A stretch of DNA of 64,000 nt from Wenyingzhuangia gilva (GTDB taxonomy: Bacteria > Bacteroidota > Bacteroidia > Flavobacteriales > Flavobacteriaceae). The stretch spans positions 124,001 through 188,000 of the forward strand of contig NZ_JAUMIT010000002.1 of NCBI RefSeq assembly GCF_030519655.1. Direction: 5' to 3'. The position numbers and the translations under genes were made by a program. This document shows, one piece after another, positions 44,313-53,310 of the stretch. Under the pieces are notes generated by a model. The model was given only the letters and a program-made list of their open reading frames with translations, made no database searches and was not told the DNA's origin. Position 1 is the first letter of the stretch. Every line of letters starts with the position of its first letter.

Positions 44313-44941
44313 AGATATTGATGAATTAAAAAATGAAAAATATTTTCGTTACTATTGTAGGTGTTTTTTAAATGATTCCAAGTAGTATTTCCAAATTCAA
44401 ATTTGTTTCCAGAGCTATCACTATAAACCCATTTGTTTTGAAAATTTTTACTTAGAGTAGCTTTTTTATTTTTAGAGATGTATTCTAAAGCTCCGCTTAA
44501 GTTTGTTTTTATAGATGTTTTTACTTCATTGTTTACTTCTTCATAAGTATTGTTTCCAAAAATATCTTTTCCTGTTTCTATTTTATTATTTCTATTGTCT
44601 TTAATAATTTCATTATTAAAAATGTCAATGGAATAAGAAATAGTATAGTTTGCTTCTTTTTTATATTCACAAATTAAATGTTTAAAAAACTGTCGTTTAT
44701 GGTTTTCGTTATTTAAAACTTCGGGAAATTTTAAGTCAAGATATTTTTTTTCAAAAGTGACTTTGTTTTTATAACTATCTGTAAAAACAAGATCCTTAAA
44801 AATATTTTGTTCTAATGTTGCTTTATAGTTGTTTTTACGTGATTCGTAGTTTAGGTTGTTAAAAATATCAAGTTCTATATGTTGTGCGTTTGTTTGGAAA
44901 TAGAAAAACGCAAGCAATAAGTAAATAATTTTATTTTTCAT
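44309..44941 (-). CDS. Hypothetical secreted protein
   Basis: 210 residues from the ATG at 44941 (MKNKIIYLLLAFFYFQTNAQ), which directly begins a signal peptide; the frame is open to 45049, but the extra residues are not signal-like and would overlap the next gene. After the signal peptide the protein is polar, Asn/Lys-rich and mostly beta-predicted, with a repeated pattern of DIFNN and related phrases (ELDIFNNLN, SIDIFNNEI, GKDIFGNNTYEE). I do not recognise a family. It is convergent with the HAD gene, overlapping by four bases, and divergent from the SPOUT methyltransferase. Confidence 0.6.
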   Translation of the reverse strand: MKNKIIYLLLAFFYFQTNAQHIELDIFNNLNYESRKNNYKATLEQNIFKDLVFTDSYKNKVTFEKKYLDLKFPEVLNNENHKRQFFKHLICEYKKEANYTISYSIDIFNNEIIKDNRNNKIETGKDIFGNNTYEEVNNEVKTSIKTNLSGALEYISKNKKATLSKNFQNKWVYSDSSGNKFEFGNTTWNHLKNTYNSNENIFHFLIHQYL

Positions 44942-45037
44942 AGTCATTTTTAATAGGGCTTCTTCAAAAAGCAAACCAAAGAGATCAAACCTATTAAAAA
45001 ATAGTATTTTTGATTCTTTAAAATAGTTAATAAAAAA

Positions 45038-45835
45038 ATGCACAAACAAATAAGCAGTGTTCAGAACGGAATCATTAAATCTTTGGTGGTTCTTGGTGAA
45101 AAATCAAAAGCACGAAAACAATCTGGAACTTTTATTGTTGAAGGTAGAAGAGAGTTAGGGTTGGCTATGCAGGGAGGCTATAAAATTCAGGAAGTTTTTT
45201 ATTATCCAGAATTATTACCTCCTAATTTTGACATCACTCAATTTGCTGCAGATAGTTATATTGAAGTCAGTAAAGAAGTGTATGAGAAAATTGCCTACAG
45301 AACTACTACCGAAGGAGTTTTGGCAGTGGTAAAAGACAAATCAATGCAATTGAGTGATTTGCAATTCAACACCAAAACACCCTTGATTTTGGTAGCAGAA
45401 GCTCCTGAGAAACCAGGAAACATTGGTGCGATGTTAAGAACTGCTGATGCCGCAAATGTAGATGCTGTTTTGATTGCCAATCCTAAAACAGATATGTATA
45501 ACCCTAACATCATCCGTTCTAGTGTAGGTTGTTTGTTTACTACACAAATTGCTACAGGAACTACGCAAGAAATATTAGCCTATTTAAAAGAAAACAATAT
45601 TGTTACTTATGCTGCTGCTTTAAAAGAAGATTCAGAATATTACCATGAACAAGATTTTACCAAAGGAACAGCCTTAGTAGTAGGTACAGAAGCAGTGGGA
45701 CTTTCTGATGAGTGGCTAAATAAAGCCAATAAAAAAATCATCATTCCTATGTTAGGGAAAATAGATTCTATGAATGTATCTGTAGCGGCAGGAATTTTAA
45801 TGTACGAGGCCAAAAGACAACGTAGTTTTAAGTAA
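45038..45835 (+). CDS. TrmH/SpoU family RNA 2'-O-methyltransferase
   Basis: 265 residues. An N-terminal substrate-binding domain (SSVQNGIIKSLVVLGEKSKARKQ, FIVEGRRELGLAMQ) precedes the SPOUT methyltransferase domain with motif 1 (APEKPGNIGAMLRTADAANVDAVLI), motif 2 (ALVVGTEAVGLSDEWL) and motif 3 (IPMLGKIDSMNVSVAAGILMYEA). The knot and SAM site are complete. Such enzymes methylate ribose in rRNA or tRNA; RlmB- and TrmH-like members cannot be separated by eye. Confidence 0.9.
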   Translation: MHKQISSVQNGIIKSLVVLGEKSKARKQSGTFIVEGRRELGLAMQGGYKIQEVFYYPELLPPNFDITQFAADSYIEVSKEVYEKIAYRTTTEGVLAVVKDKSMQLSDLQFNTKTPLILVAEAPEKPGNIGAMLRTADAANVDAVLIANPKTDMYNPNIIRSSVGCLFTTQIATGTTQEILAYLKENNIVTYAAALKEDSEYYHEQDFTKGTALVVGTEAVGLSDEWLNKANKKIIIPMLGKIDSMNVSVAAGILMYEAKRQRSFK

Positions 45836-45906
45836 TTAGTAATGAGTACAGAGTATCAAGTAAAACAAGTAAAAGTATTTATTTGATTTAACCAATAACC
45901 AAAAAC

Positions 45907-47139
45907 ATGACAGGAACCCTTTTATTTACCATCATCATCGCTTTAATTGTCATCAATTTTATTAAAGATGAAATCATTAGTTATGTAAACGCTTTACATT
46001 TTAACGACCCTATTCCAAAGGAACTGAAAGATGTTTATGATGCGGAAGCTTATGAAAAATCTCAAGCTTATAAAATGGAAAATTATAAATTTTCAACCCT
46101 ATCAGGCTTGTTTAGTTTTGTCATCACATTGTTGTTTTTTCTTTTAGATGGAGTTGCGTTGGTAGAAAAATGGTCTTTACAAATTACTTCAAATTCCATT
46201 TTACAAACCTTGGTGTTTTTTGGAATTATAGGTTTGGTGAGTTCTATCATTCAGATTCCATTTGGATATTATCACACTTTTGTAATTGAAGAAAAATTTG
46301 GTTTTAACAAAAGCACCAAAAAATTATTTGTGATTGATAAAATCAAAGGACTTTTAATGACTTTGGTTTTAGGAGGAGGGTTGTTACTATTGATTACTTG
46401 GTTGTATAGTAAAATGGAACAAAATTTTTGGTGGTACGCTTGGCTGGTTTTTGCAGTATTTACCCTTTTTTTAACGATGTTTTACTCGAGTTTAATCGTC
46501 CCTCTATTCAACAAGCAAACGCCTTTAGAAGAAGGAACTTTAAAAGATCAATTAAAAGCCTATGCAGCAGGACAAGGTTTTAAGTTAGATAATATTTTTG
46601 TGATTGATGGCTCTAAACGATCTACCAAAGCCAATGCTTATTTTACGGGTTTTGGACCTAAAAAAAGAATTGTGTTATATGATACTTTGGTCAATGATTT
46701 AAGCGAAGAAGAAATTGTAGCAGTATTTGCACATGAAGTAGGGCATTACAAGAGGAAGCATACTATTTTTAATATGATTGCTTCTTTGTGTTTAACAGGT
46801 TTCACTTTGTTTATTTTAGGAAGATTGTTGGGGAATCCTTTATTGGCAGATGCATTTGGAGTAGAAAACAGTAGTTTTCATATAGGAATGTTGGCTTTTG
46901 GAATTTTATACAGTCCTATTTCAGAAATTACAGGAGTGATTATGAATTTTATTTCCAGAAAGTTTGAATATCAAGCAGATGATTTTGCCAAAGAAACTTA
47001 CGAGTCAAAGTATTTAATTTCATCACTTAAAAAACTATCTAAAAACAGTTTAAGTAATTTAACACCTCACAAATGGAATGTGTTTTTTCACTATTCACAT
47101 CCCACCTTATTGCAACGAGTATTGAATTTGAAAAAATAG
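45907..47139 (+). CDS. M48 family metallopeptidase (Ste24/CAAX-type)
   Basis: 410 residues of the Ste24 type. Several membrane segments surround the N-terminal and central parts, which match the CAAX prenyl protease N-terminal five-helix domain. The zinc motif is HEVGH in AVFAHEVGHYKRKH, and the third ligand is the Glu of the FEYQADDFA segment near residue 357. In bacteria these act in membrane-protein quality control rather than on prenylated proteins. The active site looks intact. Confidence 0.93.
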   Translation: MTGTLLFTIIIALIVINFIKDEIISYVNALHFNDPIPKELKDVYDAEAYEKSQAYKMENYKFSTLSGLFSFVITLLFFLLDGVALVEKWSLQITSNSILQTLVFFGIIGLVSSIIQIPFGYYHTFVIEEKFGFNKSTKKLFVIDKIKGLLMTLVLGGGLLLLITWLYSKMEQNFWWYAWLVFAVFTLFLTMFYSSLIVPLFNKQTPLEEGTLKDQLKAYAAGQGFKLDNIFVIDGSKRSTKANAYFTGFGPKKRIVLYDTLVNDLSEEEIVAVFAHEVGHYKRKHTIFNMIASLCLTGFTLFILGRLLGNPLLADAFGVENSSFHIGMLAFGILYSPISEITGVIMNFISRKFEYQADDFAKETYESKYLISSLKKLSKNSLSNLTPHKWNVFFHYSHPTLLQRVLNLKK

Positions 47140-47246
47140 TCGTTTATCGTAGAAAAAATAGTATATTTATTAAGAAGATACATAGCAATTTACTGGTGGC
47201 ATTTTAAAAATGGCATCGGTATTTTTGTTTTAAAAAGAATCGGTTT

Positions 47247-49451
47247 ATGGGCTATATAATTGATGCAGAAGCGGAAAACAAAGAAATTACGCGTAGGTAT
47301 AAAGACCTTTTGAAAGACAGCTATCAGTATTTGTCAGATGATGATAAAAAACTGATACGTAAAGCTTTTGATGTTGCTGTTGAGGCACATAGTGAGCAAA
47401 GAAGAAAAACAGGAGAGCCTTATATTTATCACCCTATTGCTGTAGCTAAATTGGTGGCAGTAGAGATTGGATTGGGAGCCATTTCCATCGCATCGGCTTT
47501 GTTACACGATGTTGTAGAAGATACCGATTATACCATAGAAGATATGGAACGCTTGTTTGGTGAAAAAGTAGCCAAAATTGTAAACGGATTGACCAAGATT
47601 TCTAGAATGAGTAAAGACCAAATGGCCTCTATTCAAGCAGAGAACTTCCGTAAGATGTTACTGACTTTAAATGATGATGTACGTGTTATTTTAATAAAAA
47701 TTGCAGATCGTTTACACAATATGCAAACGATGGATGCTATGCCTCCACACAAGCAAGTAAAGATTGCCTCAGAGACTTTGTATATTTATGCTCCTCTAGC
47801 TCATCGTTTAGGTTTGTTTAATATCAAAAGCGAATTAGAAGATTTAGGATTAAAGTATACAGAACCTGAAGTTTATAATTCTATAGAGAAAAAGATTATA
47901 GCCAATAAAGATAATCAGTTAGACTACATTGAAAACTTTTCTTCAAAAATCAGTCAAGCACTAGAAAAACAAGGATTTAAGTTTGAAATTAAAGGAAGAA
48001 CCAAGTCTATTTTTTCTATCCGTAAAAAAATGCTTTCGCAAGGAGTAAAGTACGAAGAGGTGTATGATAAATTTGCCATTCGTATTATTTATGACTCCGA
48101 AGGAGAAAACGAAAAGTTTGATGCTTGGAAAATATACTCCATTGTTACAGATAATTATAGACCTAACCCTAGTCGTTTAAGAGATTGGATTTCTCAACCC
48201 AAATCTACTGGTTACGAAGCCTTACATATTACGGTAATGGGACCAGAAGGACGTTGGGTAGAAGTGCAAGTTCGTTCTAAAAGAATGAATGAAATTGCCG
48301 AAAAAGGATATGCAGCTCACTTTAAATACAAACAAGGAGAGGTTAACGAGAGTGGTTTAGAATCTTGGTTAAACAGATTAAAAGACACTTTAGAAAATCA
48401 CAGTATGAACGCTGTAGATTTTGTGGAGGATTTTAAATTGAACCTATATTCTAAGGAAATATTTATTTTCACCCCTAAGGGAGATATTAAATCTTTGCCT
48501 AAAGGAGCTTCTGCTTTAGATTTTGCTTTTAGCATTCATACCGATATTGGTTTAAAATGCAGAGGAGTAAAAGTCAATGGGAAATTAACACCTTTAGATC
48601 GAGTTTTAGAAAGTGGAGATCAGGTAGAGGTGATTACTTCAGAAAACCAAAAACCATCAGAAAGGTGGCTGACTTTTGTGGTAACAGCAAGAGCAAGAGC
48701 AAAAATTCGTCAAGCTTTAAAAGAAGAAGAACGCAAAGTTGCTGCAGATGGAAAAGAGTTGTTAAGAAGAAAATTACGCCATTTAAAAATCGAACCTTCT
48801 GATAAAAACTTAGGGGCGATGATTTCTTATTTTAAGTTGAAAACTACTTTCGATTTGTTTTATAGAGTAGGAGTTGGAACGATAGATAACACTCAAATAA
48901 GAAATTTTGCCAATCAGCAAACTAGTACTTTTGCCAAATTGTTCCGTAGAACAAAATCAGATCCATCTAAAATTGAAAAGAAAGAAGAACTTTCTACCAA
49001 TTATGATTTGCTTTTGTTTGGAAATGATAATGAAAGGTTAGAGTATACATTATCTAAATGCTGTAATCCTATTCCGGGAGATAAAGTGTTTGGTTTTTTA
49101 ACGGTGAACGAAGGAATTAAAGTACATAAAACCAATTGTCCAAATGCCATTAGTATGCAATCTAACTATGCATACAGAATTATGAAGGCACATTGGGTAG
49201 ATTCAACCAAGCAAGAATTTAAAGTAACCCTAAGTATTACAGGAGAAGATAGTTCTGGAATGTTAGGAAATATAACAAGAGTGATTTCTAATAATAATCA
49301 CGTCAATATAAATAGTCTGAATATTTCTGGAGATGGTAGTTTGTTCGAAGGAAAATTTACGATTACTATTAATAATAAGAGTAAACTAAAAAAAATAACA
49401 CAGCAGTTACAAGGTGTTAAAGGGGTGAAGCGCATAAAACGTATTATTTAA
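47247..49451 (+). CDS. Bifunctional (p)ppGpp synthetase/hydrolase (RelA/SpoT, Rel)
   Basis: A Rel-type enzyme that makes and destroys (p)ppGpp, the starvation alarmone. The 734 residues show the HD hydrolase domain (HPIAVAKLVAVEIG, LLHDVVEDT), the RelA/SpoT synthetase domain (VYDKFAIRIIYD, PKSTGYEALHITVMGPEGRWVEVQVRS), a TGS domain (EIFIFTPKGDIKSLPKGA), a helical region, a zinc-finger-like CCNPIPGD segment and a C-terminal ACT domain. Both catalytic sites keep their family motifs, so it should be bifunctional. It is the only such gene in the window. Confidence 0.95.
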   Translation: MGYIIDAEAENKEITRRYKDLLKDSYQYLSDDDKKLIRKAFDVAVEAHSEQRRKTGEPYIYHPIAVAKLVAVEIGLGAISIASALLHDVVEDTDYTIEDMERLFGEKVAKIVNGLTKISRMSKDQMASIQAENFRKMLLTLNDDVRVILIKIADRLHNMQTMDAMPPHKQVKIASETLYIYAPLAHRLGLFNIKSELEDLGLKYTEPEVYNSIEKKIIANKDNQLDYIENFSSKISQALEKQGFKFEIKGRTKSIFSIRKKMLSQGVKYEEVYDKFAIRIIYDSEGENEKFDAWKIYSIVTDNYRPNPSRLRDWISQPKSTGYEALHITVMGPEGRWVEVQVRSKRMNEIAEKGYAAHFKYKQGEVNESGLESWLNRLKDTLENHSMNAVDFVEDFKLNLYSKEIFIFTPKGDIKSLPKGASALDFAFSIHTDIGLKCRGVKVNGKLTPLDRVLESGDQVEVITSENQKPSERWLTFVVTARARAKIRQALKEEERKVAADGKELLRRKLRHLKIEPSDKNLGAMISYFKLKTTFDLFYRVGVGTIDNTQIRNFANQQTSTFAKLFRRTKSDPSKIEKKEELSTNYDLLLFGNDNERLEYTLSKCCNPIPGDKVFGFLTVNEGIKVHKTNCPNAISMQSNYAYRIMKAHWVDSTKQEFKVTLSITGEDSSGMLGNITRVISNNNHVNINSLNISGDGSLFEGKFTITINNKSKLKKITQQLQGVKGVKRIKRII

Positions 49452-49532
49452 AAAAAAGCCCTTTTTTTTAACTAGATAAAACAAATAAAAGTATAAATTT
49501 GCATCTTGCTGTTTTTAAACAACAACCCAGTC

Positions 49533-49973
49533 ATGGATACTAAAGAAAAGAATCAAGAAATCGTTAAAAATGTGTTTGTTAAGTTTTTAGAGACTAACAA
49601 ACATCGTAAAACGCCTGAGCGTTTTGCCATTTTACAGGAAATTTATGATTTAGAAGAGCATTTTGATATTGAGTCATTATATATCAACATGAAAAACAAA
49701 AAGTATCGAGTAAGTAGAGCTACCCTTTACAATACTATAGAATTGTTGTTAGAATGTGGTTTGGTAAGAAGACATCAATTTGGACAAAACCAAGCACATT
49801 ACGAAAAAAGTTTTTTTGATAAACAGCACGATCATTTGATTTTAGATAGTGGAGAAGTAGTTGAGTTTTGCGACCCAAGAATACAAACCATTAAGAAAAC
49901 AATAGAAGACGTATTTGGTGTAGAGATTCATAAACACTCTTTATATTTTTACGGAACTAAGAAAGAAAATTAG
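49533..49973 (+). CDS. Fur family transcriptional regulator
   Basis: 146 residues from ATG at 49533 ([13 protein letters not shown]); the frame starts upstream at a TTG without family-like residues. The N-terminal winged helix ([33 protein letters not shown]) is followed by the dimerisation domain with the regulatory metal motif [19 protein letters not shown]. The CXXC pairs of a structural zinc site are absent, as usual in Bacteroidota Fur. It may respond to iron, zinc or peroxide; the sequence does not settle this. A TAAATTTG element precedes it at 49494-49501, and purA follows after 22 bases. Confidence 0.9.
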   Translation: MDTKEKNQEIVKNVFVKFLETNKHRKTPERFAILQEIYDLEEHFDIESLYINMKNKKYRVSRATLYNTIELLLECGLVRRHQFGQNQAHYEKSFFDKQHDHLILDSGEVVEFCDPRIQTIKKTIEDVFGVEIHKHSLYFYGTKKEN

Positions 49974-49995
49974 AATTATACATTTATAAAGCAAA

Positions 49996-51267
49996 ATGGC
50001 GGTAGATTTATTATTAGGATTGCAGTGGGGTGATGAAGGTAAAGGAAAAATAGTTGATGTTTTAACTCAAAATTACAACTTAATATCTCGTTTTCAAGGA
50101 GGTCCAAATGCTGGGCATACTTTAATCTTTGACGGACACAAACATGTTTTACACACAATTCCTTCTGGAATTTTTCATAAAGATGCTGTAAACGTTGTAG
50201 GTAACGGAGTGGTTATAGACCCTGTTATTTTTAACAAAGAAATTGAAAACTTATCTCAGTTTGATATTGACTTTAAAAATGTGTTGTTAATTTCTAGAAA
50301 AGCACACTTAATTTTACCAACCCACCGTTTGTTAGATGCTGCATCTGAAAAAGCGAAAGGAAAAGATAAAATTGGTTCTACTTTAAAAGGTATTGGTCCA
50401 ACTTATATGGATAAAACAGGACGTAATGGAATGCGTGTTGGAGATTTAGAGTTAGACAACTGGAAAGAAATTTTTGAAACGTTGACTCAAAAGCACATCA
50501 ATATGTTAGATTTCTACAAAGTAGATTTAGACTATGATTTAGATGCTTTAAGAGAAGAGTTTTTTGCAAGTGTTGCAGAGTTAAGAAAATTAACTTTTAT
50601 AGATAGTGAGGAGTATTTACACACCGCTATTAGAAATAAAAAAACCATTTTAGCAGAAGGAGCACAAGGTTCTTTGTTAGATGTTGATTTTGGAACTTAT
50701 CCATTTGTTACTTCATCTAATACTACAGCTGCTGGAGCTTGTACAGGTTTGGGTATTGCACCAAACCAAATTGGAGAAGTTTTTGGAATATTTAAAGCTT
50801 ACACTACTCGTGTAGGTTCTGGACCTTTCCCAACTGAATTGTTTGATGAAGATGGAGCAACTATGGCTAAAGTAGGTCATGAGTTTGGAGCAACAACTGG
50901 ACGTGCACGTAGATGTGGGTGGTTAGATATGGTAGCTTTAAAATATGCTTGTCAAGTAAACGGTGTTACTCAATTAAATATGATGAAAGCTGATGTGTTA
51001 TCAGGTTTTAAAACTTTAAAAGTGTGTACTGCTTATGAATATAAAGGAGAAGTAATCACACATTTCCCATATAACATCGAACCAGAAAATGTAAAACCAA
51101 TTTATACTGAATTACCAGGTTGGAATGAGGATTTAACTGGAATGACTTCTGAAGATCAATTACCACAAGCTTTATTAGATTATATTGCTTTTATAGAAAA
51201 AGAAACAGGTATTAAAATTACAATTGTTTCTGTAGGACCAGATAGAAAACAAACTATTGAAAGATAG
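49996..51267 (+). CDS. purA: Adenylosuccinate synthetase
   Basis: PurA joins IMP and aspartate using GTP, the first committed step to AMP. The 423 residues are typical. Visible motifs are the P-loop GDEGKGK with the preceding QW, FQGGPNAGHTL, STLKGIGPTYMDKTGRNGMR, AEGAQGSLLDVDFGTYPFVTSSNT, GRARRCGWLD and the C-terminal VSVGPDRKQTI. It is complete and probably co-transcribed with fur. Confidence 0.97.
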   Translation: MAVDLLLGLQWGDEGKGKIVDVLTQNYNLISRFQGGPNAGHTLIFDGHKHVLHTIPSGIFHKDAVNVVGNGVVIDPVIFNKEIENLSQFDIDFKNVLLISRKAHLILPTHRLLDAASEKAKGKDKIGSTLKGIGPTYMDKTGRNGMRVGDLELDNWKEIFETLTQKHINMLDFYKVDLDYDLDALREEFFASVAELRKLTFIDSEEYLHTAIRNKKTILAEGAQGSLLDVDFGTYPFVTSSNTTAAGACTGLGIAPNQIGEVFGIFKAYTTRVGSGPFPTELFDEDGATMAKVGHEFGATTGRARRCGWLDMVALKYACQVNGVTQLNMMKADVLSGFKTLKVCTAYEYKGEVITHFPYNIEPENVKPIYTELPGWNEDLTGMTSEDQLPQALLDYIAFIEKETGIKITIVSVGPDRKQTIER

Positions 51268-51286
51268 TTTACTACTGATATAAAAC

Positions 51287-51317
51287 AAAAACCTCATCAA
51301 TCTGATGAGGTTTTTTT
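51287..51317 (+). terminator. Terminator after purA
   Basis: AAAAACCTCATCA, a 3-base loop and TGATGAGGTTTTTTT. The A-run on the left also allows termination of the convergent cupin gene. Confidence 0.9.
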
Positions 51318-51334
51318 ATGGGTTAAAAATAAGA

Positions 51335-51673
51335 CTAGCTTAAAAAATCTTCTCTAATAGGAGAAAAACTATCTATTAATTTTACGTATTCCGTTAAGGT
51401 TTGAATTCCGTGCTTTAAGTTAGAAGCTACTTTAAAAGTATCTCCTTCGTTTAACAAATATTCTCTGTCTTCAATAAATAGTTTTACAGATCCAGCTGCG
51501 ATGTAAGTGATTTGTTCATGTGGATGACTGTGAGGAACTTCAGGTTCTGCCATAGGTCCATTAGAAATTTCTATCACCGTAACCATTAAAGTGTCTAAGT
51601 GAATAATTTTTCTTTGCGCATTTGGATTGTTAGGAATTGGTTGGTATGATTCGCTTTTTTTTGTGATTTCCAT
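51335..51673 (-). CDS. kdgF: KdgF-like cupin, probable unsaturated-uronate ring-opening enzyme
   Basis: 112 residues from the ATG at 51673 (MEITKKSES); the frame is open to 51703. It is a single cupin with the metal motif HSHPHEQ and a second His in VASNLKHGIQ, and ends in DSFSPIREDFLS, closely matching the KdgF family ending. KdgF converts 4,5-unsaturated galacturonate (and the alginate equivalent) to the linear keto form that KduI accepts. It fits the GH105 product at 21326 and the kduI/kduD genes at 58646, although it lies alone between purA and an OstA-like gene. No AATCGATT site is visible before it. Other small cupins share the fold, so the assignment rests on the C-terminal motif and the context. 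Confidence 0.72.
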   Translation of the reverse strand: MEITKKSESYQPIPNNPNAQRKIIHLDTLMVTVIEISNGPMAEPEVPHSHPHEQITYIAAGSVKLFIEDREYLLNEGDTFKVASNLKHGIQTLTEYVKLIDSFSPIREDFLS

Positions 51674-51804
51674 GTGATTTTTTGTTTTTATAAAATTAAG
51701 CAAATTTTATAGGAGAACCGCTCTTTTTATGGCATACTCATTGCTCATTCAATTGTTTTATAAAGGTTTCAAAAATTCACTTAATAAAGTATCTTTGCTA
51801 GCGT

Positions 51805-53310
51805 ATGAAAATATTAATGAAACACAGTTTATTGTTTTTGCTCATTCCTTTTTTAGGAATGTCTCAAGCTAGTAAAATAAAAATATTACACGCCAATCAA
51901 ACCTATGCAGATCAAAAGCAATACCCTAAAGCTTTGGTGTTGAATGGAGATGTTCGTGTATCGCATCAAGGTGCTTTAATGACCTGTAAAAAAGCATTGT
52001 ATTATAAGCTAGACAATAGATTGTATGCTTATGGTGATGTGGTCATTAATCAAGGAGATACTATTAAGCAATATAGCGATCATTTACAATATGATGGAGA
52101 TTCTCAAAAAGCATTGTCCTGGGGTAAGGTAAAAGTAAATGACAAAGACATGATATTAACTACCGATACCCTTCATTTTAACAGAGTCACTCAAGTATTA
52201 AGTTATGATTGTTTTGGTAAAATTGTTAACAAAGAAAATACTTTAACAAGTCAAATTGGGGAGTATTTTGCCAATGATAAAAAATTAACAGCCAGACAAA
52301 ATGTTAAAGTAGTAAATCCAGATATGGATTTAAAAACAGGTCATTTAGATTATTATACAGAAACGGGAAAAACTTATTTGTATGGTCCTTCGACTATCAA
52401 AAATAAAGAGAGTGATTTATACACAGAGAGAGGAATTTATGATACTCGACTTTCTTTAGGGTATTTATTAAAAAATTCAGTCATTTATCATGAAGATAAT
52501 GAGATTCAAGGAGATAGTTTATACTACAATCAGAAGAATGATTTTGCTTCGGGTACAGGGAATTTAATCATTACAGATACCGTTAACAAAATAGTAGTCA
52601 AAGGAGATTATGGAGAAATTTATCGAAGAAAAGACTCCATGATTGTCTCAAAAAGACCTATTGCTATTTCTATTGTTGATAAAGATTCTATGTACATTCA
52701 TGGAGATACAATCTCTGTGACTGGAGTGGATAAAAACAAATTGATGAAAGTATATCATCATGTAAAGTTTTTTAAATCAGATTTAAGTGGAAAGTGTGAT
52801 TCTTTGGTTACTCGACAAGAAGAAGGAGTAACAGAATTGTTTAGAAATCCAATTTTATGGTCAGGTGAAAATCAAATTACTGGAGATAGTATTCGTTTGA
52901 TTAGTGACAAAGTCACACAAAAGTTAGATTCTTTAAAGATTGTTAAAAATGCTTTTATTATTCAAAAAGATAGTATTGAAGGGTACAATCAAATTAAGGG
53001 AAAAGACATGTTTGGTAAGTTTATAGAACAAAGGCTTTCCACCTTGTTAGTAAAAGGAAATGGAGCAGTAATTAATTATGGTAGGAGTGATGATACCAAA
53101 GAATTAATTAGTATTGAGAAAATGGAATGTAGTAATATACTTTTTACATTGAAAGAGAATAAAATGCAAACCATTAGGTTTTTAAAAATGCCTGAAGGAA
53201 AAATGTATCCACCCTCCCAGTTTCCAAAAGATCAGGCCTTGTTAAAAGGATTTATATGGCGGGGTGATGAACGTCCATTAACAAAAGAAGATATTTTTAT
53301 CCATGACTAA
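51805..53310 (+). CDS. OstA/LptA-like outer-membrane biogenesis protein
   Basis: 501 residues with a signal peptide (MKILMKHSLLFLLIPFLGMS). The N-terminal part has the beta-strand repeat of the OstA/LptA family (VLNGDVRVSHQGALMTCKKA, YAYGDVVINQGDTIKQYSD), and similar short repeats (LNGDV, LYAYGDV, IHGDTI) continue along most of the chain. In Bacteroidota such proteins are annotated as OstA-like and are thought to help move lipopolysaccharide across the periplasm. It overlaps the next gene by 8 bases. A TATCTTTG element lies at 51790-51797. Confidence 0.85.
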   Translation: MKILMKHSLLFLLIPFLGMSQASKIKILHANQTYADQKQYPKALVLNGDVRVSHQGALMTCKKALYYKLDNRLYAYGDVVINQGDTIKQYSDHLQYDGDSQKALSWGKVKVNDKDMILTTDTLHFNRVTQVLSYDCFGKIVNKENTLTSQIGEYFANDKKLTARQNVKVVNPDMDLKTGHLDYYTETGKTYLYGPSTIKNKESDLYTERGIYDTRLSLGYLLKNSVIYHEDNEIQGDSLYYNQKNDFASGTGNLIITDTVNKIVVKGDYGEIYRRKDSMIVSKRPIAISIVDKDSMYIHGDTISVTGVDKNKLMKVYHHVKFFKSDLSGKCDSLVTRQEEGVTELFRNPILWSGENQITGDSIRLISDKVTQKLDSLKIVKNAFIIQKDSIEGYNQIKGKDMFGKFIEQRLSTLLVKGNGAVINYGRSDDTKELISIEKMECSNILFTLKENKMQTIRFLKMPEGKMYPPSQFPKDQALLKGFIWRGDERPLTKEDIFIHD

